Below are positions 8,668-17,264 of a stretch of 20,082 nucleotides of DNA, one piece after another. The first letter of the stretch is position 1. Each line of letters begins with the position of its first letter. The notes below the pieces were generated by a model. The model had not been told where the DNA came from. It did not search any database and was given only the letters and a program-made list of their open reading frames with translations. The stretch is taken from the NCBI GenBank assembly GCA_050181295.1, contig JBFXDI010000073.1:1-20082 (forward strand). The letters are read 5' to 3'. Position numbers and translations under genes: made by a program. The DNA is from JBFXDI01 sp050181295 (GTDB lineage Bacteria > Pseudomonadota > Alphaproteobacteria > Rhizobiales > Aestuariivirgaceae).

Positions 8668-8754
8668 TGTCATGCCAGCGCAGGCTGGCATCCCCTGAAG
8701 CCTTGACGCTCGCGACGAATTCACAAGGGGATTCCAGCTTTCGCTGGAATGACG
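8668..8754. repeat. Bipartite palindromic repeat downstream of ligA
   Basis: Two hairpins are enclosed by an outer inverted repeat. Hairpin 1 is ATGCCAGC 8672-8679 with GCTGGCAT 8684-8691. Hairpin 2 is ATTCCAGC 8731-8738 with GCTGGAAT 8743-8750. The outer arms GTCAT (8669-8673) and ATGAC (8749-8753) pair. The architecture is the same as the element at 10408-10490. The first hairpin may help end the recN-ligA transcript, but no U-tract is seen. Confidence 0.7.
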
Positions 8755-8832
8755 ATCCCTATGGACAACAGCTTAGCCGGAAATTAACGACGAGCGGCGA
8801 TGATCCGATAGTCCGGGTTGGGGATGGACCAG

Positions 8833-9168
8833 ATGTCAGACCGCCGTCACGCATTCCTCGCCGGACCGCTGCTTGTCGCCCTCGTGCTTCTCGTTGCCGC
8901 AACGGCCTCGGCGGAGGCCGGCGCCAAGAAGAAGCCCGCGCCGGCCAAGGACGACCTGACTGCGCTCATCCGGCAGCTCGAGCGCGAGGACCGCCTGACC
9001 ACCGCGAGCATCTCCCGGAAATCCCGCCCCGCACCACGCGTGGAGAACGCCGAGCTTTCCTTCGGCGCCGTCGACGACGGGCACGACCGCTCGTACAGCA
9101 TCGTCGATCCGTCGCAGCGCGCGAACGCGATACCGACGCTCGGCCTCAACCTGAAGATGGGTTTCTGA
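8833..9168 (+). CDS. Small exported protein of unknown function
   Basis: I do not recognise this 111-aa protein. A short charged N-terminus (SDRRH) precedes a hydrophobic core and a likely Sec cleavage after A-S-A, giving a secreted or periplasmic product. Then come a Lys/Pro/Ala-rich stretch, a charged helix (DLTALIRQLEREDR), and a C-terminus ending in NLKMGF, where a terminal Phe recalls outer-membrane strands although the protein is too short for a barrel. ATG 8833 is preferred because GGGG at 8820-8823 is 9 nt upstream; ATG 8824 is the alternative. It stands alone between hairpin repeats and is not tightly linked to ligA or azlC. The signal peptide and codon use support a real gene. Confidence 0.65.
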   Translation: MSDRRHAFLAGPLLVALVLLVAATASAEAGAKKKPAPAKDDLTALIRQLEREDRLTTASISRKSRPAPRVENAELSFGAVDDGHDRSYSIVDPSQRANAIPTLGLNLKMGF

Positions 9169-9178
9169 GCTCGTGCAC

Positions 9179-9276
9179 CCCTCCCCTTGAGGGGGAGGGC
9201 AGGGGTGGGGTGGCGGACCTTCCCCACCCGGCCGGCGCGTTGCGCCAGCCGACCTCCCCCCGAGGGGGAGGTGAGC
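9179..9276. repeat. C/G-run intergenic repeat, copy 1
   Basis: Three hairpins in series. The first is CTCCCC 9181-9186 with GGGGAG in 9192-9197. The second is GGCGC 9234-9238 with GCGCC 9242-9246. The third is a 9-bp perfect stem, ACCTCCCCC 9252-9260 with GGGGGAGGT 9264-9272. An AGGGGTGGGGTG block lies between the first two. The same order occurs on the opposite strand at 17111-17260. It begins about 10 nt after the small exported protein's stop, so it may stabilise or end that transcript. Confidence 0.7.
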
Positions 9277-9382
9277 ATTGAACTTACCGATGAGAGCGGA
9301 AACCCTCGCCATTCGCCGTCTTGATGGGTCCATCACCACAATTGAATTGCGCCCGTCATGCCGGGGCGGCTAGCCCGTTCAG

Positions 9383-10093
9383 ATGACGTCGAAAACCATC
9401 GACAACTGGCAGGAGTTCCGCGAAGGCGCGCTCGATATCGCGCCCGTCGTCCTCGCCTGCATTCCGATCGGCCTTCTCTTCGGCACGCTCGCCGCCGCCA
9501 AGGGCATATCGGTGCTCGAGGCGGGCCTCATGAGCGCGCTCGTCTTCGCGGGCGCCTCGCAGTTCGTGGCCGTCGACATGTGGCGCGAGCCGGCGCCCTG
9601 GGCGATGCTCACCCTCACCGTCCTCATCGTCAATGTCCGTCATATCCTGATGGGCGCCTCGCTGGCGCGGCACCTGAGGCTCTTCGCACCCGCCACGCGC
9701 CCCTTAGCCCTCTTCGTCATGGCGGACGAGGTCTGGGCCTTCGCCGAGCGGCGCGCGCTGAGGCAGCCGCTGACGCCCGCCTACTATTGGGGCATGGGTG
9801 CGTGCCTTTATGCGCAGTGGACGCTCGGAACCGTCCTCGGCGCGTCTCTCGGCCGGACGCTCGGAAACCCCGCTGACTACGGGCTCGATTTCGCCTTCGC
9901 CGCCATGTTCATCTGCATCGCCATGGGCTTCTGGCGCGGCCCCCGCACGGCGGCCGTGCTGGCGACGAGCGCCATCGTCGCGGCGCTCACGAGCACCCTC
10001 GTCCCGGGCGCATGGTACATCGCGATCGGAGGCCTGGCGGGCGTCGCGGTCGCGGCATTCCTCGGCGAGGAGCCGGAGAAGGCGCCCGCGTGA
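9383..10093 (+). CDS. azlC: AzlC family branched-chain amino acid exporter, large subunit
   Basis: AzlC and AzlD form an inner-membrane exporter of branched-chain amino acids and analogues (the LIV-E family, as in Corynebacterium BrnFE). The 236-aa product begins with a soluble segment containing EFREGALDIAPV, followed by the family's early motif ACIPIGLLFGTLAA and the FAGASQFVAVDMW region, and has several hydrophobic helices across its length. The ATG at 9383 is a good family start; the Shine-Dalgarno is weak. Its stop overlaps the azlD start by 4 nt (GTGA), so the two subunits are translationally coupled, as expected for a heteromeric exporter. No Lrp-type regulator gene is adjacent. Confidence 0.92.
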   Translation: MTSKTIDNWQEFREGALDIAPVVLACIPIGLLFGTLAAAKGISVLEAGLMSALVFAGASQFVAVDMWREPAPWAMLTLTVLIVNVRHILMGASLARHLRLFAPATRPLALFVMADEVWAFAERRALRQPLTPAYYWGMGACLYAQWTLGTVLGASLGRTLGNPADYGLDFAFAAMFICIAMGFWRGPRTAAVLATSAIVAALTSTLVPGAWYIAIGGLAGVAVAAFLGEEPEKAPA

Positions 10094-10392
10094 GCCTCGA
10101 TCCCTTGACCCTTCTCGCCATTCTCGGCATGGCGGCCGCGACCTACCTGACGCGCATAACGGGCTTGTGGCTCGTGCGCTTCCTTGACATCTCGGGCCGC
10201 GTCAAGGCGGCGCTCGATGCCGTGCCGCCGGCCATCCTCATGGCCGTCATCGCGCCGACCGCCTTCGCGACCGGCTGGGCGGAGACCGCTGCGGCCGGAG
10301 TGACAGTGCTCGCGGCGCTCAGGCTGCCCTTCATCCTGGCGGTGGTCACGGGCATCGTGTCGGTCGTCGTGCTGCGCTGGGCGCTCGGCTGA
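10090..10392 (+). CDS. azlD: AzlD family branched-chain amino acid exporter, small subunit
   Basis: The 100-aa partner of AzlC. It has the typical AATYLTRITGLWL opening and three to four hydrophobic helices, including the PAILMAVIAPTAFATG stretch. The start is GTG at 10090, overlapping the azlC TGA as GTGA; the reading frame is open further upstream inside azlC but that part has no AzlD similarity. The usual length for the family is about 100-110 residues. The gene ends 16 bp before a large bipartite palindrome shared with the convergent amidase gene. Confidence 0.9.
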   Translation: MSLDPLTLLAILGMAAATYLTRITGLWLVRFLDISGRVKAALDAVPPAILMAVIAPTAFATGWAETAAAGVTVLAALRLPFILAVVTGIVSVVVLRWALG

Positions 10393-10407
10393 CACGCGCA
10401 AATACCT

Positions 10408-10490
10408 CGTCATGCCCGGCCTCCGAGCCGGGCATCCTCTTGTCTCAAGTCCGCGCAGAAAGGATGGCCGGGTCAAGCCCGGCCATGACG
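10408..10490. repeat. Bipartite palindromic repeat between convergent azlD and amidase genes
   Basis: Two 9-bp perfect hairpins, ATGCCCGGC 10412-10420 with GCCGGGCAT 10427-10435 and ATGGCCGGG 10464-10472 with CCCGGCCAT 10478-10486. They are framed by outer arms CGTCATG 10408-10414 and CATGACG 10484-10490. It fills nearly the whole gap between the two convergent genes and could serve both as a bidirectional transcript end, although no T-tract is present. It is the same design as 8668-8754 with different stem sequence. Confidence 0.75.
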
Positions 10491-10494
10491 CCTG

Positions 10495-11382
10495 CTAAGT
10501 ACTTGTCGTCCGTGTCCGCCCATCGAGCGTCAGGAGGCTGCCATAGAGGTCCGGGCGCCGGTCGCGGAAGAGGCCCCAGATCGTCCGAAGCTCCCGGATC
10601 GCGTCGAGATCGAAGCGCGCGACGGTCACGCCCTCCTCGCCGCGCGGAAGATCGCCCACCACCTCGCCCTGGTGGTCCGCGATGAAAGACGTGCCGTAGA
10701 AGGTCACTTCCGTGTTGTCCCGGTTCGTCTCGGCGCCCACGCGGTTCGAAGCCACGAGCGGCACGATGTTGGCGGCGGCATGCCCGCGCATGACGTTGCG
10801 CCAGTGCTTCGAGGAATCATAGGAGGGATCCGACGGCTCCGAGCCGATGGCCGTCGGATAGAGCAGCATCTCCGCCCCCTGGAGCGCCATGGCGCGGGCG
10901 CCTTCCGGAAACCACTGGTCCCAGCAGATTCCGACGCCGATGCGGCCGAAGGCGGTGTCCCAGGCCTTGAACCCCGTGTCGCCGGGGGAGAAATAGTACT
11001 TCTCCTTGTAGCCCGGCCCGTCGGGGATGTGGCTCTTGCGGTAGAGGCCGAGCACGCTGCCATTGGCATCGACCATGGCCATCGAGTTGTAGTGTGCATT
11101 GCCGGCGCGCTCGAAGAAGCTCACCGGCAGCACGCAGCCGAGCTCGCGGGCAAGCCCCGAGAAGCGGCTGACGAGCGGGCTCTTTTCCGCCTCCTGCGCC
11201 AGGCGGAAATGGGCCGCGTGCTCCTCGGAGCAGAAATAGGGCCCTTCGAAAAGCTCCTGCAGCAGCACCACGTTGGCCCCCTGCCCCGCCGCCTCGCGCA
11301 CCAGCGCCTCCGCCCTGTCGGCGTTGGCTTGCGCGTCAGGCCCGCAGGCCATCTGGGTCGCCGCCACCGTCACGCTTCGCAT
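10495..11382 (-). CDS. aguB: Carbon-nitrogen hydrolase, N-carbamoylputrescine amidase-like
   Basis: A 295-aa nitrilase-superfamily enzyme. AguB hydrolyses N-carbamoylputrescine to putrescine, CO2 and ammonia in the cytoplasm. The Glu-Lys-Cys triad is complete: E43 in LLQELFEGPYF, K116 in RKSHIPDGPGYKEKYYF, and C153 in GICWDQWFPE. These neighbouring sequences, and HWRNVMRGHAAANIVPLVASNR, are the AguB subgroup wording rather than that of beta-ureidopropionase. A strong GGAGG lies 9 nt upstream and overlaps the end of the preceding flavoprotein gene, whose stop is 4 nt away, so the two are coupled. No agmatine deiminase (aguA), the usual supplier of the substrate, is in the window. An alternative is a related ureido or amide substrate linked to the flavoprotein. 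Confidence 0.85.
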   Translation of the reverse strand: MRSVTVAATQMACGPDAQANADRAEALVREAAGQGANVVLLQELFEGPYFCSEEHAAHFRLAQEAEKSPLVSRFSGLARELGCVLPVSFFERAGNAHYNSMAMVDANGSVLGLYRKSHIPDGPGYKEKYYFSPGDTGFKAWDTAFGRIGVGICWDQWFPEGARAMALQGAEMLLYPTAIGSEPSDPSYDSSKHWRNVMRGHAAANIVPLVASNRVGAETNRDNTEVTFYGTSFIADHQGEVVGDLPRGEEGVTVARFDLDAIRELRTIWGLFRDRRPDLYGSLLTLDGRTRTTST

Positions 11383-11386
11383 CTGT

Positions 11387-13465
11387 CTAAGCCTCCAATG
11401 GCTTCAGGCCCACGACCTCGCGGCGGAACGGCACGGCATCGCCGATGTCCGGCTCGTCCAGCTCGCGCGCATAGCGATGCCCCGCATAGGTCGCCCAGGC
11501 AATGGGGGCCGGCGCCTCGCAGTCGCCGAAGCGTCTGACGGTGCGGATGCCGGCGTCAGCCCACTCGGCCTCGCGCGCCTTCAATGCGCGCCACAGTAGA
11601 TTTTCGGGCGTGCGCGCCGTGACCAGCACCAGGCCATCGCAGACGATCTCCTCCGTGCGGCCGGTATAGACGCAGGCTGTGGTGAGCCCTCCGTCGGCGA
11701 CGCCGGCGAGCCGGCGGTTCAGCACCAGCGACACCCCCTGCTCGATCAGCCGCGCCTGGATGAAATGCTGCTCGAGCGTGTTGGTGGTCCAGTCGGAGAC
11801 GCGGAACGAGGGCGTGAGGAGCGTTACCCGCGCTCCTTGCGAGACGAGAAGCTCAGCCGCCACGCCGCCCATGTAGTAATGGTCGTCGTCATAGACCACG
11901 ACATGGCCGGAAAGCGTCCGGCCGTCCATGAGGTCGTCGGGCGTCAGGACCGGCATCGCCTCGGGCATCGGAAGCGGCAGCGTGTTGTAGCGGGCAACCC
12001 CGTCGCGGCGCCAGCGCGCGCCGGTCGCGACCGCCACGTGCTCGAAGCCGAAGCCCAGCACGTCGTCGGCGGTGAGCTTCGAATCGAAATAAATATCGAC
12101 ATTCGGCATCTTCCGGATCTGGCCCTCGCGATAGTCGCGCACGCGGCCCCAGACCGAGAGGCCAGGGAGCCGGCTCTCGCGCGCCACCCGTCCGCCGAGC
12201 TCGGTTCCGGCTTCCGCCAGCGCCACCTCGTAGCCCGCAAGCCCCAGGGCGCGCGTGGCCTCGAGCCCCGCAGGACCCGCGCCGACGATCAGCGCCTTCC
12301 TCTCATGCCCCTTGGCCGGCATGCGTTCCGGATGCCAGCCCTTGCGCCATTCCTCCATGAAGGTCGGGTTCTGCGTACATCGCGAAAGCGCGCCCGTCAT
12401 GTCGCCGGTGATGCAGATGTTGCAGCCGATGCATTCGCGGATGTCGTCGACGCGCCCCTCCTCGATCTTCGTCGGGAGAAACGGGTCGGCGATCGAGGGC
12501 CGCGCCGCGCCGATGAAGTCAAGGAGACCAGACCGGACCTGCCGCACCATGGTATCGGGCGAGGTGAAGCGGCCGACGCCCACCACCGGCCTGGTTGTGA
12601 GCGCTTTGATGCCGCGCACGAACTCTTCCTGCGCCCCCTCCGGCTTGAAGCGCGAGGTGGCGGAATCGTCCGGCCAGTTGCCGTGCGTCAGGTCCCAGAG
12701 ATCCGGAAGCTCGGCCAGCATGCCGATGACGTCGCGGATCTCGGCATTGGTGAGGCCCGCCTCACCCATAAGCTCGTCGAGCAGGATGCGGACCGGCACC
12801 GCGCAGGTGTCGCCGACCGCCTCTTTGGTGTCCGTGATCAGTTCTTTCAGGAGCCGGGCCCGGTTTTCGAGCGAGCCGCCATACTCGTCGCCCCGCTGGT
12901 TGAGCCTGCGGGAGAGGAAGTGCTGGACGGCGCCGAAGCCGTGCGCCCCGTAGACATAGATGAGATCGAAGCCGGCCTTCTTTGCGCGAACCGCCGCGGT
13001 GCGATGCCAGCGCCGGAGGTTGCGGATGTCGTCCAGGTCCATCGCGCGGGCCTGCACGGGATCGTTGGTGAAGGTGAGGATCGGCAGGTCCGAGGGTCCG
13101 AGCGGCACCTCGCGGCTGTAGAGATTGGGCCCGTTCATGCCGTTGTAGCAGAGCTCGATCCCGGCGAGGCATCCGTGCAGGTGGATGGCTTCCGTGATGC
13201 GGGTAAGCATCGGCATGTCATCGTCGTCCCAGAGCCTGAGCTCGATGAACGGCGTGATTTCGGAGGAATGGTGGATCTCGGCCTGCTCGGTGCAAATGAC
13301 GGCCCAGCCGCCTTCGGCCTTGGTGCGCCGCATGCCGGCGACGGCGGAAGGGTCGCGGTAGCCGCCGCCGTTGCAGTGCGGCACCTGATAGAAGCGGTTC
13401 TTGGCCGTGAGCGGGCCGATCCTCACCGGCTCGAACAGCACGTCATAGCGCGGGTCGCGTGGCAT
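11387..13465 (-). CDS. Iron-sulfur flavoprotein of the trimethylamine/dimethylglycine dehydrogenase family
   Basis: The 692-aa product matches trimethylamine dehydrogenase/DgcA-type enzymes end to end: an old-yellow-enzyme FMN barrel (1 to about 340), a 4Fe-4S motif (C345, C348, C351, C363), then a FAD/ADP-binding Rossmann half (VGAGPAGLEA and later domains). C31 in FYQVPHC corresponds to the cysteine that links covalently to FMN in trimethylamine dehydrogenase, and the catalytic YGAH and WDLTHG motifs are kept. Two residues that form the trimethylammonium cage there appear as Gln (TEQAEI) and Cys (ELCYNG), so trimethylamine is an unlikely substrate. A secondary or tertiary N-methyl amine such as dimethylglycine or N-methylproline is possible. 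GAGGAGG precedes ATG 13465. It is followed after 4 nt by the amidase gene, suggesting a two-step pathway. Confidence 0.88.
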   Translation of the reverse strand: MPRDPRYDVLFEPVRIGPLTAKNRFYQVPHCNGGGYRDPSAVAGMRRTKAEGGWAVICTEQAEIHHSSEITPFIELRLWDDDDMPMLTRITEAIHLHGCLAGIELCYNGMNGPNLYSREVPLGPSDLPILTFTNDPVQARAMDLDDIRNLRRWHRTAAVRAKKAGFDLIYVYGAHGFGAVQHFLSRRLNQRGDEYGGSLENRARLLKELITDTKEAVGDTCAVPVRILLDELMGEAGLTNAEIRDVIGMLAELPDLWDLTHGNWPDDSATSRFKPEGAQEEFVRGIKALTTRPVVGVGRFTSPDTMVRQVRSGLLDFIGAARPSIADPFLPTKIEEGRVDDIRECIGCNICITGDMTGALSRCTQNPTFMEEWRKGWHPERMPAKGHERKALIVGAGPAGLEATRALGLAGYEVALAEAGTELGGRVARESRLPGLSVWGRVRDYREGQIRKMPNVDIYFDSKLTADDVLGFGFEHVAVATGARWRRDGVARYNTLPLPMPEAMPVLTPDDLMDGRTLSGHVVVYDDDHYYMGGVAAELLVSQGARVTLLTPSFRVSDWTTNTLEQHFIQARLIEQGVSLVLNRRLAGVADGGLTTACVYTGRTEEIVCDGLVLVTARTPENLLWRALKAREAEWADAGIRTVRRFGDCEAPAPIAWATYAGHRYARELDEPDIGDAVPFRREVVGLKPLEA

Positions 13466-13555
13466 TCATCCTCCTCGTTCCCTTGAGCGGCCCCGGAGCG
13501 GCCGCCTTGCGCAGGATAAGGGGATTTGGACCAGACGGCACGCGATCGTGGGAGG

Positions 13556-15409
13556 CTATTTCTCCTTCAGGCCAGCCTTGCGCAGGCCGTCGAGCCAGTG
13601 CTCGCGGTCCTTGGGATCGGCGTAGTGATAGTTGCCGGACTTCTCGACCGTCCATTCCGGATCGTTCTTGCTGAACTTGGCGATGTCGCCCTTGGCGAGG
13701 CTCGACTCTCCGAGCTGCGCCCTGGCCGCCGCCAGGATCAGGAGCGTGTCGTTGGGAGGATCGGCGATCTTGCCTATGGCGTCGATGGCGCCCTTGTAGT
13801 CGCCGACCATGTAGTAGGCCTTGCCGAGGTTCCACCAGTACCAGAAGGGCACGTCCGGATTGTGCTTGATGGCCTTGAGGATCTGGGTGACCGCTTCCTT
13901 CTTGCGGCCGCCATAGATCATGTACTCGCCCATCTCGGCGAGAAGGTCGGCGTCGTTCTCGTTGAGCTTCCGCGCCGCGTCGTACTCCCTCAGCGCCTGG
14001 TCGAACTTGCCCTGGTTCCAGTAGACGATCGCCAGGCTCCAGTGGTTGTCGTAGTCGTCGGGACCGAGCTCGACGGACTTGAGCGCCAGCCTTTCGCCTT
14101 CCTTGAGCGACGCCTCGCCGTCGGGGCTCCAGCCGTTCTGCCATTCGCGCACCGAGAGATAGGCGAGATGCCCGTAGGCGCGGGCGAACTTGGAATCGGC
14201 CTCGATCGCCTTCTTGAACCAGCGGCTGGCCTCCTCGTTGCCCTCCTTGGTCACCTTGTCGGGATCGCCGTAGATCTCGCGTCCCCGCAGCCAATAGTCG
14301 TAGGCGTCCATGCTGGTCGTCTCCCTCCGGTTGATCCGATCGAGCTCCGCGGCCTCGACCTTGACGGCAAGCGCGGTCACGATGGCCTTCACGATCTCGT
14401 CCTGCACGGCAAAGACGTCGGTCAGCACGCGGTCGTAGCGTTCCGCCCAGATGTGGCGGCCGGTGCTGGCGTCGATGAGCTGGGCATTGATGCGCACCCG
14501 GTCGGAGGCGCGTTGCACGCTGCCTTCGAGCAGGTAGCGGACGCCGAGCGCGGTCGCTACATCCTGCACCTTGGTGGGCTTTCCCTTGTACATGAAGGCC
14601 GAATTGCTCGCGATGACGAAGAGCTGCGAGAACTTCGAGAGATCGGTGGTGATGTCGTTGGTGATGCCGTCGGAGAAATAGTCCTGGCCCGGGTCGCCGC
14701 TGAGATTGGCGAGCGGCAGCACCGCGATGGCCGGATCCTCCGGCAGCGGCGCGGTCTGGGCGACCTCGCTCGACGGCGACGGCGCCTTCAGGAACGGCAT
14801 CCCGTAGTGCCATGCGCTCCAGCCGATGGCAGCGAGGAGAATGGCGGCAATCGCCGCCATCGGAGCCACGGAACGGCGCCGCCTGCGCAGGGGAACACCG
14901 CTTGCCGTGCTCGCGAAGGCCCGCACCGGCTGAGAAATATTCTTGAGCTTCTGGAGCCCGAGATCGGTGAAGCTCAGTCCCGGCAGGCGCTTAACCTGCT
15001 CGTAGAAGCTCTCCGACATAACGATGCCGCCGGGCTCGGCGATCGATTCGAGGCGGACGGCGATATTGACGCCCTCGCCCAGGAGGTTCGCTTCCTCCAC
15101 CACCACGTCGCCGAGATTGAGCCCGATCCGGAAGAGCATCCGCTTCTCAGGCTGCAGCTCCCCGTTGTGGGCGGCGATGGCGTGCTGGATCTCGAAGCTC
15201 GCCCGAAGCGCCTCCACGGGGCTCTGGAACTCGGCGATGACGCTGTCGCCGGCGCCGCCAAACACCCGGCCCTGATGCGCCTCGATATGCTCCACGATGA
15301 TGCGGCGGCAGGCCTCGAAGAGCGCGAGCGCGCCTTCCTCGTCCTCGCCGACGAGGCGGCTGTAGGCCACGGCATCGGCGGCCAGTATCGCGGCCAGCCT
15401 GCGATCCAT
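13556..15409 (-). CDS. Class III nucleotide cyclase with TolB/FlgO-like and TPR domains
   Basis: A 617-aa protein. The N-terminal class III cyclase domain (1 to about 165) keeps the metal aspartates D12 and D55 and the transition-state pair N115 and R119. The purine-selecting Lys and Asp of classical adenylate cyclases are replaced by G51 and N108. A basic stretch and one membrane helix (about 180-200) follow. Next comes a TolB-N/FlgO-like domain (AVLPLANLSGDPGQDYFSDGI, LLEGSVQR, WAERYDR), then TPR repeats to the C-terminus. This architecture is common in Rhizobiales. The catalytic domain would be cytoplasmic and the TPR part periplasmic. ATG 15409 has GGAGGAGG 6 nt upstream; an in-frame start ten codons earlier lacks that. 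The next gene on the strand (flavoprotein) starts 90 bp downstream, so they may or may not share a transcript. Confidence 0.85.
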   Translation of the reverse strand: MDRRLAAILAADAVAYSRLVGEDEEGALALFEACRRIIVEHIEAHQGRVFGGAGDSVIAEFQSPVEALRASFEIQHAIAAHNGELQPEKRMLFRIGLNLGDVVVEEANLLGEGVNIAVRLESIAEPGGIVMSESFYEQVKRLPGLSFTDLGLQKLKNISQPVRAFASTASGVPLRRRRRSVAPMAAIAAILLAAIGWSAWHYGMPFLKAPSPSSEVAQTAPLPEDPAIAVLPLANLSGDPGQDYFSDGITNDITTDLSKFSQLFVIASNSAFMYKGKPTKVQDVATALGVRYLLEGSVQRASDRVRINAQLIDASTGRHIWAERYDRVLTDVFAVQDEIVKAIVTALAVKVEAAELDRINRRETTSMDAYDYWLRGREIYGDPDKVTKEGNEEASRWFKKAIEADSKFARAYGHLAYLSVREWQNGWSPDGEASLKEGERLALKSVELGPDDYDNHWSLAIVYWNQGKFDQALREYDAARKLNENDADLLAEMGEYMIYGGRKKEAVTQILKAIKHNPDVPFWYWWNLGKAYYMVGDYKGAIDAIGKIADPPNDTLLILAAARAQLGESSLAKGDIAKFSKNDPEWTVEKSGNYHYADPKDREHWLDGLRKAGLKEK

Positions 15410-15576
15410 CACCAACCTCCTCCGCGACGGCGGGCCCATTGGGAGCCCACCGACGGTCCTCGGGAGAAGCGCCGGGCGTCCGCATCCCGAGAGGGATGCT
15501 GCCGTCCGTATGGAAAAGCCTACCGCAAAAGGCGGGCCGGCAGCAATCTGAGCCTGTCAGCCCACGGAGAGTCGTG

Positions 15577-15597
15577 GCGGGGATTGAAGGTCCCCGC
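15577..15597 (-). terminator. Hairpin just after the DEAD-box helicase gene
   Basis: A 7-bp perfect GC-rich stem (GCGGGGA 15577-15583 with TCCCCGC 15591-15597) and a 7-nt loop begin 8 nt past the helicase stop on the minus strand. No U-run follows, so it would be an atypical terminator or a 3'-end stabiliser. The remainder of 15410-15576, up to the cyclase start, shows nothing else I can name. Confidence 0.4.
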
Positions 15598-15605
15598 TAT
15601 CGCGT

Positions 15606-16859
<1,254 letters not shown>

Positions 16860-17110
16860 GGTTAACAAAGTCTTTCTCTAAAGCGGATCGTCCGGCGGGC
16901 GCATGTCATGCGTCGGCCGGCGTCGCGGGGTTTGGACATCCCGCGTGTTCTGGGCTGTCTGGAATTGGATGAGGAGAGGCCGAACGCCGTGTTATTGGAA
17001 TTCGTTCACGCGGCCTGCCGGAACGCTGGGGTTCCGAGTCTCGTCAGGGCTGTAGATGGCACGCCTTCGCGGCGGTTTCAAGGCTGGACGCTCAGCGTGG
17101 GCCACAATGC
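16860..17110 (-). promoter_or_regulatory. Upstream region and structured leader of the helicase gene
   Basis: This 251-bp stretch has no supported gene. Close to the helicase start it can form two hairpins on the minus-strand transcript. One spans 16892-16920 (outer CCGGC/GCCGG, inner CGCATG/CATGCG around a single central base). The other spans 16924-16945 (CGCGGG with CCCGCG, 10-nt loop). The 32 nt between the first hairpin and the ATG are A/T-richer and hold the weak ribosome site. A short open frame at 16908-17204 on the plus strand overlaps the hairpins and has no protein-like features. The promoter position is not clear. Confidence 0.4.
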
Positions 17111-17260
17111 TTCCTCCCCACCCGGATCGGCCGGTAGGCCGTCCGGGCGCACGCCTGCGGGGGAGGTCGGCCCGAAGGGCCGGGTAGGGGTGAAGAAACT
17201 GTGAGCACTCGAAGACGATCACCCCACCCCTACCCCTCCCCATCAAGGGGAGGGAAGCAA
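17111..17260. repeat. C/G-run intergenic repeat, copy 2 (inverted relative to copy 1)
   Basis: Read on the minus strand it shows the same order as 9179-9276. First comes an 8-bp perfect hairpin (GGGGAGGG 17247-17254 with CCCTCCCC 17234-17241, loop ATCAA), then the AGGGGTGGGGTG block. Next is hairpin GGCCC/GGGCC around a 3-nt loop (17169-17181), then GACCTCCCCC (about 17159-17168). An extra roughly 45-bp GC-rich tail ends in TGGGGAGG. The first hairpin lies about 10 nt past the stop of the acetylpolyamine amidohydrolase gene and may act as its 3' end. Confidence 0.7.
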
Positions 17261-17264
17261 TTGC

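Noticed and set aside
8667..9281. 204-codon plus-strand frame over the repeat and the small exported gene
   Set aside because: It runs through two hairpin repeats and overlaps a better gene with a signal peptide in another frame.
9179..10490. CRISPR-like repeats
   Set aside because: The repeated elements are hairpin repeats of unequal spacing without spacer units or cas genes.
16908..17204. 98-codon plus-strand frame in the gap between helicase and amidohydrolase
   Set aside because: It overlaps hairpins and the C/G-run repeat and shows no protein-like features or ribosome site.
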